This document shows, piece by piece, positions 59,122 through 64,000 of a stretch of 64,000 nucleotides of DNA. A program made the position numbers and the translations under genes. The notes under the pieces are model-generated. The model saw only the letters and a list, made by a program, of their open reading frames with translations. It did not search any database and was not told the DNA's origin. The stretch is taken from positions 434,001-498,000 of the forward strand of contig PNKY01000001.1 in NCBI GenBank assembly GCA_013822765.1. Direction: 5' to 3'. Position 1 is the stretch's first letter, and every line of letters begins with the position of its first letter. This stretch comes from Rhodospirillum sp. Its GTDB lineage: Bacteria; Pseudomonadota; Alphaproteobacteria; Dongiales; Dongiaceae.

Positions 59122-60210
59122 ATGGCCGATCTCAAGATCACCAATCTCCACAAGAACTATGGCGGCGTGCAGGCGGTGCGCGGCATCGACCTGGAGGTCG
59201 CATCCGGCGAGTTCACCGTGCTGGTCGGCCCCTCGGGTTGCGGCAAGTCCACGTTGCTGCGCACCATCGCGGGCCTGGAGACGCCGGACGGCGGCACGCT
59301 CGAGATCGCCGGCAAGATCGTGAACTATGTCCGCCCGCGCGATCGCGACATCGCGATGGTGTTCCAGAATTACGCGCTCTACCCATACATGAACGTGTTC
59401 GAGAACATCGCCTTCGGCCTGCGCGCCCGCAAGACGCCGCAGGCCGAGGTGGAGACCCGCGTCAAGCGCGCCGCCGACATGCTCGGCATCACCCAGCTGC
59501 TCGACCGGCTGCCGCGCCAGCTGTCCGGCGGCCAGCGCCAGCGCGTCGCGATCGGCCGCGCGATCGTGCGCAACGCGCGCCTGTTCCTGTTCGACGAGCC
59601 CTTGAGCAACCTCGACGCCCAGCTGCGCGACGAGATGCGCAGCGAGATCAAGCGCCTGCACCAGGAGCTGGGCACCACCATGATCTACGTGACCCACGAC
59701 CAGATCGAGGCGATGACCCTGGCCGACCGCATCGTGCTGCTGCGCGAGGGCAAGATCGAGCAAGTCGGCACGCCGCTCGATCTCTATGAGCGCCCCGCGA
59801 CCCGCTTTGTCGCCGGGTTCCTGGGCTCGCCGCAGATGAACTTCATCCCGGCGCAGCTGGCGCAATCCGCCGGCGGCTGGGCGGTCAAGGTCAGCGACGG
59901 CACCAGCCTCGCGCTGCCGCGTGCGCGCGACGGCTTGTCCGACGGACGTGCGATTGTCCTGGGCCTCCGCCCGCAGCATCTCACGCGCGCCAACGGCAGC
60001 AATCGGCCGGGCCACCTGCGCCTCGGCGTCACGGTCGAGCTGGTGCAACCGACCGGCTCGCGCGCCTACATCACATTCCCACTCGGCGGCGTGCCGACCG
60101 TGGCGGAACTTGAATCGCACGACGTGCAGCGGCCGGGCGAGCAGATCGATGTCGACGTCGACATGAACCGCGCGGTCCTGATCGATCCCGAAACCAACCG
60201 GGTCATTTGA
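59122..60210 (+). CDS. ABC sugar transporter ATPase (MalK/UgpC type)
   Basis: This 362-residue ATPase has Walker [10 protein letters not shown], the signature LSGGQRQR, Walker [13 protein letters not shown] and the H-loop [10 protein letters not shown]. The C-terminal regulatory TOBE domain (about 240-362) includes [20 protein letters not shown]. MalK-type ATPases carry such domains, here possibly sensing cellular state. The ATG at 59122 is the first in frame that includes the N-terminal strand [11 protein letters not shown]. It completes an SBP, two-permease and ATPase set. Confidence 0.94.
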   Translation: MADLKITNLHKNYGGVQAVRGIDLEVASGEFTVLVGPSGCGKSTLLRTIAGLETPDGGTLEIAGKIVNYVRPRDRDIAMVFQNYALYPYMNVFENIAFGLRARKTPQAEVETRVKRAADMLGITQLLDRLPRQLSGGQRQRVAIGRAIVRNARLFLFDEPLSNLDAQLRDEMRSEIKRLHQELGTTMIYVTHDQIEAMTLADRIVLLREGKIEQVGTPLDLYERPATRFVAGFLGSPQMNFIPAQLAQSAGGWAVKVSDGTSLALPRARDGLSDGRAIVLGLRPQHLTRANGSNRPGHLRLGVTVELVQPTGSRAYITFPLGGVPTVAELESHDVQRPGEQIDVDVDMNRAVLIDPETNRVI

Positions 60211-60221
60211 GGGGGAAGGGA

Positions 60222-62186
60222 ATGGCCAAGCAGCCAAAACGCGCCATCAAACTGTTCGGCACCGAGGTGCCCGAGCCGAAGGTCAAGACTCTGCAGGCCG
60301 GCGCCCTATCCGCGGTGCTCGACAACGGCGCGCTGCGCTACATCAAGCTGGGCGAGACCGAGGTGCTGCGCGCCATCGCCTTCCTGGTGCGCGACGAGAA
60401 CTGGGGCACCTTCACGCCGGAGATCAGCAATCTCAAGATCAAGCAGGGCAAGAACGATTTCCGCGTCAGCTACGACGCGCGCTGCAAGGATGCCAGGCGC
60501 TCGCTGACCTATCGCGCGGAGATTTCCTGCGGCGCCGATGGTGCGCTACGGTTCGACGCGGTCGCATTCCCCGAAAGCGATTTCCTCACCAACCGCACCG
60601 GTTTCATTGTGCTGCACCCGCTGACCGGGGTCGCCGGCTATCCGGTCGAAGTCGAACAGGTCGACAAGCGCAAGGTGAAAGACAAGTTCCCCGCCATCAT
60701 CAATCCGGTCCAGCCCTTCTATGGCATCCGATCCTTGCGCCACAAGGTAGCGGACGGGGTGTTCGTCACCTGCCGCATGGAGGGCGACACCTTCGAGATG
60801 GAGGATCACCGCAATTGGACCGATTCCTCCTTCAAGACCTACGTGCGGCCGCTGGCGGAGCCCTGGCCCTACACACTGCGCAAGGGCGTCGAGATCAAGC
60901 AGTCGGTCAGCCTCACCTTCTCCGGCAAGCTGCCGCGCGCCAAGGCCGCGGGCCGCGCCAAGCCGGTCGACATCACGCTCGGCAAGGCCGGCGGCACGCT
61001 GCCCGCCATCGGCGTCGCCGTTCCGGAAGGCGAAGCGGATGCCGCCTTCGCCAGTTCCTCTTTGATCGCGCAATCGGGCGCCCGTCACCTGGTGTGCGAG
61101 GCGGACGGGCGCAGGGGCGGATTGTCCGGCGCCCTCGGTGTCTATCAGCGTCTGGGCAAGGCGACCAACGCCGACGTGATCCTGGAGATCATCCTGCCCG
61201 GCGCGCAGGCGCCGACCACCGAGTTCGCGCCGATTGCCGAGGCGGTGAAGCGAAACGGCCTCATCCCCGCCGCCATCTCGGTCTCGCCCGCGATGGATCT
61301 GCGCGGCGTGTTGCCCGGCAGCAAGGGCCCGGACGGGCCGACCCTGGCGGAGATCTATCGGGCGGCGCGCGCCGCCTTTCCAGGCGTCCGGATCGGCGGC
61401 GGCACCTTTGCCTTCTTCACCGAGCTCAACCGCAAGCGCCCGCCCACCGACAATCTGGATTTCGTCACGCACACCACCTGTCCGATCGTGCATGCCGCAG
61501 ACGATGTCTCGGTCATGGAGACGCTCGAGGCGCTGCCCTACGTGGTGCAGTCGGCAAAGGCCTTCATCAATGGCAAGGCCTATTGCATCGGCCCCAGCTC
61601 GATTCCGGCGCGGCTAAATCCTTACGGCGCATCCACAGCGTCCAACCCGAACAATGGTCGCGTCTGCCTGAGCGACATGGATCCGCGCCAGCGCGGCCTC
61701 TATGGCGCGGCATGGACGCTGGGTTATGTCGCGGCACTCGCGGGCGGCGGTCTCAGCGCCATCACGCTGGGCGCGGCCACCGGGCCGGCCGGCATGATCT
61801 ATCGCCGTACCAACTATGCGCAGCCCTATTTCGATGAGGCGGGCGCGCCTTCGGTCTATCCGCTGTATCACGTGGTCGCCAGCCTCGCGGCCGCCAGCGG
61901 CAGCAAGGTCATCGCGGCCAAGTCGGCGGCGCCCGGCAAGGTCGCGGCGCTCGCCGTGCGCGGCAAGTCCGGCGCGACCCTGTGGCTGGCCAACCTCACC
62001 GGCGAAACGCAGACCGCGAAGGTCTCCGGCTTCACCGGCGGCGCGCAGCTGCATGTGCTCGACGAAGGCAGCTTCGTCGCCGCGACCAGGGATGCCGGCT
62101 ATCTCAACAAGGGCGGCAAGGCGCTGAAGAAGGTCGGCTCGGTCGCGCTCGCGCCCTACGCCGTCGCACGGATCGCCGCGGTCTGA
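60222..62186 (+). CDS. apnL: D-apionate-lactonase-like protein (ApnL family)
   Basis: This 654-residue protein has no signal peptide or classical catalytic domain name. It resembles the D-apionate lactonase group: FLVRDENWGTFTPEISNL near residue 53, MEGDTFEMEDHRNWTDSSF near residue 190 (conserved acidic and Trp residues), and a beta/alpha-barrel-like second half (GIAVSPAMD-like AAISVSPAMDLRG near residue 355, then GGGTFAFFTELNRKRPP). It probably opens a sugar lactone to its acid. The family call is from remembered sequence features, so moderate. It couples to otnK by TGATG. Confidence 0.6.
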   Translation: MAKQPKRAIKLFGTEVPEPKVKTLQAGALSAVLDNGALRYIKLGETEVLRAIAFLVRDENWGTFTPEISNLKIKQGKNDFRVSYDARCKDARRSLTYRAEISCGADGALRFDAVAFPESDFLTNRTGFIVLHPLTGVAGYPVEVEQVDKRKVKDKFPAIINPVQPFYGIRSLRHKVADGVFVTCRMEGDTFEMEDHRNWTDSSFKTYVRPLAEPWPYTLRKGVEIKQSVSLTFSGKLPRAKAAGRAKPVDITLGKAGGTLPAIGVAVPEGEADAAFASSSLIAQSGARHLVCEADGRRGGLSGALGVYQRLGKATNADVILEIILPGAQAPTTEFAPIAEAVKRNGLIPAAISVSPAMDLRGVLPGSKGPDGPTLAEIYRAARAAFPGVRIGGGTFAFFTELNRKRPPTDNLDFVTHTTCPIVHAADDVSVMETLEALPYVVQSAKAFINGKAYCIGPSSIPARLNPYGASTASNPNNGRVCLSDMDPRQRGLYGAAWTLGYVAALAGGGLSAITLGAATGPAGMIYRRTNYAQPYFDEAGAPSVYPLYHVVASLAAASGSKVIAAKSAAPGKVAALAVRGKSGATLWLANLTGETQTAKVSGFTGGAQLHVLDEGSFVAATRDAGYLNKGGKALKKVGSVALAPYAVARIAAV

Positions 62187-63457
62187 TGGCACTGCTCCTC
62201 GGCTGCATCGCCGACGACTTCACGGGCGCCACCGATCTCGCCAACACCCTGGTGCGCAACGGCATGCGCACCATCCAGGTGATCGGCGTGCCCGACGGCC
62301 TGGAGGTTCCGGCGGAGGCCGAGGCGATCGTGGTCGCGCTCAAGTCGCGCACCGCGCCGGTCGCCGAGGCGGTCGCGCAGTCGGTCGCTTCCTGCCGCTG
62401 GCTGCGCCAAGCCGGCGCGCGGCAGATCTACTTCAAATACTGCTCGACCTTCGATTCCACGGACCAGGGCAATATCGGCCCGGTCGCCGATGCCTTGCGT
62501 GCGGAGCTTGGCGCGGATTTCGCAACTGTGTGCCCTGCCTTTCCGGAGACCGGGCGCACCATCTACAACGGCCACCTGTTCGTCGGCGATGTGCTGCTGT
62601 CCGACTCCTCGATGCGCAATCACCCGCTGACGCCGATGACCGACGCCAACCTGGTGCGCGTGCTGGGCCGCCAGACCAAGTCGGCGGTCGGCCTCGTGCC
62701 CTATGCGACGGTGCGGCAGGGAACGGCGGCGATCCGCGCGGCTTTCGACAAGCTGCGCCACCGCGACATCGCCTACGCCGTGGTCGACGCGATCGAGGAC
62801 GAGGATTTGCGCTGTCTCGGCGCCGCCTGCGCCGATCTCGCGCTGGCAACCGGCGGCTCCGGCGCGGCCATCGGACTGCCGGGCAACTTCCGGCGTGCCG
62901 GCCTGCTGGCGACGCGACCGGCCGAAGGCGATCTGCCCAGTGTGGGCGGCGCGGTCGCCGTGCTTTCCGGTTCCTGCTCGACCGCGACGCTGGCGCAGGT
63001 GACACGCATGCGCGCAAAGCATCCGTCCTTGATGCTCGATCCATTGACCTTGGCGGAGCGCGGCGAGGCGGCGATGGCCGACGCCATGGCCTGGGCGATC
63101 GCCAATCTGAAGGCTGGACCGGTCCTGATCTACGCCAGCGCGCCGCCGGAAGTGGTGAAGGTCGTGCAGGCGAAGCTCGGCCGCGAGCGCGCTGGTGCGG
63201 TGGTCGAACACGCGCTTGCGACCTTGGCCCAAGGCCTGGTGAAGGAAGGCGTGCGCCGCCTCGTGATCGCCGGCGGTGAAAGCTCAGGCGCGGTTGTGCA
63301 GGCGCTCGGCGTGCGTGCGTTGCGCATCGGGCCGCAGATCGATCCGGGCATCCCGGCGACGGTGTCGCTGGGCGATCCTCAGCTTGCGCTGGCGCTGAAA
63401 TCGGGCAACTTTGGCGCCGAGGATTTCTTCCTGAAAGCGATCGAGAAGCTGCGATGA
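62186..63457 (+). CDS. otnK: DUF1537 four-carbon acid sugar kinase (OtnK-like)
   Basis: This 423-residue protein is a DUF1537 family kinase, with the ATP-phosphoryl substrate motif IADDFTGATDLANTLV at the start, then IYFKYCSTFDSTDQGNIGP near residue 80. GGAVAVLSGSCSTATL begins the C-terminal domain near residue 255, and VIAGGESSGAVVQAL lies near the end. OtnK phosphorylates 3-oxo-tetronates; OiaK, for 3-oxo-isoapionate, is a related alternative. Its TGATG overlap with the apnL-like gene and ATGA with the aldolase mean one tightly coupled module. Confidence 0.88.
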   Translation: MALLLGCIADDFTGATDLANTLVRNGMRTIQVIGVPDGLEVPAEAEAIVVALKSRTAPVAEAVAQSVASCRWLRQAGARQIYFKYCSTFDSTDQGNIGPVADALRAELGADFATVCPAFPETGRTIYNGHLFVGDVLLSDSSMRNHPLTPMTDANLVRVLGRQTKSAVGLVPYATVRQGTAAIRAAFDKLRHRDIAYAVVDAIEDEDLRCLGAACADLALATGGSGAAIGLPGNFRRAGLLATRPAEGDLPSVGGAVAVLSGSCSTATLAQVTRMRAKHPSLMLDPLTLAERGEAAMADAMAWAIANLKAGPVLIYASAPPEVVKVVQAKLGRERAGAVVEHALATLAQGLVKEGVRRLVIAGGESSGAVVQALGVRALRIGPQIDPGIPATVSLGDPQLALALKSGNFGAEDFFLKAIEKLR

Positions 63458-64000
63458 CCGACGCACGAGACTCGCTGGTTGCCACCGGTAAGTCGATGTT
63501 CGAGCGCCGCCTGACTTTCGGCAGTTCCGGCAACATCAGCGTCAAGACCGGCGACGGCTGGCTGATGTCGCCGACCAACGTCCCGCTCGGCGCACTCGAT
63601 CCGGCGAAGCTTTCGAAGCTCGATTCATCCGGCAAGCACGTCGCCGGCGATGCGCCGACCAAGGAGAGCTTCCTGCATCTCGCGATGTATCGTGAACGGT
63701 CCAGCGCCGGCGCCGTGGTGCATCTGCATTCGACGCACTCGGTCGCGGTGTCCTGCCTCGACGGCATCAATCCGGAAGATGTACTGCCGCCGATCACCGC
63801 CTACTACGTGATGCGCGTCGGCAAGCTGCCGCTCATTCCCTATTACGCGCCCGGCGATCCGACGTTGGGCGAAGCGGTCGGCAAGGTGGCGGCTCAGCAC
63901 TCTGCCGTGCTGCTCGCCAACCACGGCCCGGTGGTCGCCGGCTCGTCGCTCAGCGCAGCCGTTAACGCGATCGAGGAACTTGAAGAGACGGCGCGGCTCT
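63454..64000 (+). CDS. otnC: Class II aldolase (OtnC-like), C-terminus beyond the window
   Basis: The first 182 residues of a class II aldolase/adducin-type protein are visible. The segment FGSSGNISVKTGDGWLMSPT near residue 23 is the family opening. The catalytic Glu lies in TKESFLHLAMYRER near residue 70, zinc ligands in HLHSTHS (about 89-95), and a third zinc histidine in LLANHGPVV. OtnC decarboxylates 3-oxo-tetronate 4-phosphate to dihydroxyacetone phosphate, right after OtnK. The gene starts at ATG 63454 and runs off the window end. Confidence 0.9.
   Translation, partial: MTDARDSLVATGKSMFERRLTFGSSGNISVKTGDGWLMSPTNVPLGALDPAKLSKLDSSGKHVAGDAPTKESFLHLAMYRERSSAGAVVHLHSTHSVAVSCLDGINPEDVLPPITAYYVMRVGKLPLIPYYAPGDPTLGEAVGKVAAQHSAVLLANHGPVVAGSSLSAAVNAIEELEETARL

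Noticed and set aside
1-64000. tRNA, rRNA, CRISPR arrays, insertion sequences and phage genes
   Set aside because: Looked for by eye: no cloverleaf with a TTCGA loop, no spaced direct-repeat array, no transposase or integrase gene. Encapsulin has a phage-capsid fold but is a cellular nanocompartment here. A covariance-model scan would be the decisive test for RNA genes.

Overview
The window is GC-rich, densely coded, and most likely from an alphaproteobacterium. The evidence is the mix of families: a GguC/AraD1 protein beside a sugar ABC transporter, a PAS_5 protein, an EncFtn-type encapsulin cargo close to the Rhodospirillum form, and an N-methylglutamate gene set. The order or genus cannot be settled by reading. 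Genes are tightly packed, with many ATGA or TGATG couplings, and I see no insertion sequence, CRISPR array, tRNA or rRNA.

Layout. (1) 1-8253 is a sugar uptake and catabolism locus. A minus-strand unit encodes a periplasmic binding protein, a fused double permease, a single-domain ATPase, a GntR/FCD regulator and a truncated SDR. A divergent unit encodes GguC, 2-keto-3-deoxygalactonokinase and KDPGal aldolase, the lower Entner-Doudoroff-type galactonate route. (2) 8354-17861 is a surface polysaccharide locus with all four dTDP-L-rhamnose genes (rfbA, B, C, D) spread over both strands, two glycosyltransferases and an ABC exporter. (3) 17880-18877 holds two unrecognised membrane-associated genes.

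(4) 18981-37314 is the centrepiece: an apparently complete N-methylglutamate pathway for methylamine use. It holds gmaS, mgsABC and mgdABCD. Attached to it are an Amt-type transporter, an APC permease, four small membrane proteins, an XRE-cupin regulator, a GlxA-type AraC regulator, a PAS_5 protein and a PGM1-like ATP-grasp ligase. Methylamine would be joined to glutamate by GmaS, transferred to 2-oxoglutarate or glutamate by MgsABC as N-methylglutamate, and oxidised by MgdABCD, releasing formaldehyde at the level of a C1-folate. Divergent from mgdA lies an unusual soluble protein that fuses a chemoreceptor signalling hairpin to an amino-acid-type binding domain.

(5) 39197-45089 holds a WYL regulator with palindromic repeats upstream, an NAD-dependent epimerase, a HIT protein, a DUF1328 peptide, an encapsulin with its ferritin-like cargo, an Fe-type superoxide dismutase with a long C-terminal extension, and a glycine-zipper lipoprotein. 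(6) 45389-48551 is a TRAP transporter (DctPQM). (7) 48548-52735 holds an AI-2E family protein, a flavodoxin-fold reductase, a patatin lipoprotein and a DUF4105 protein. (8) 52787-64000 is a sugar-acid regulon. It starts with a NanR-like GntR regulator that has a NanR-like operator. It continues with an ABM monooxygenase-fold protein, an HpcH aldolase, a 2-hydroxyacid dehydrogenase, a full ABC sugar transporter, a 654-residue D-apionate-lactonase-like protein, a DUF1537 (OtnK) kinase and a truncated class II aldolase (OtnC).

A recurring regulatory feature is a strong hairpin with a 12-bp stem directly after each of the three periplasmic solute-binding-protein genes, before the permease genes.
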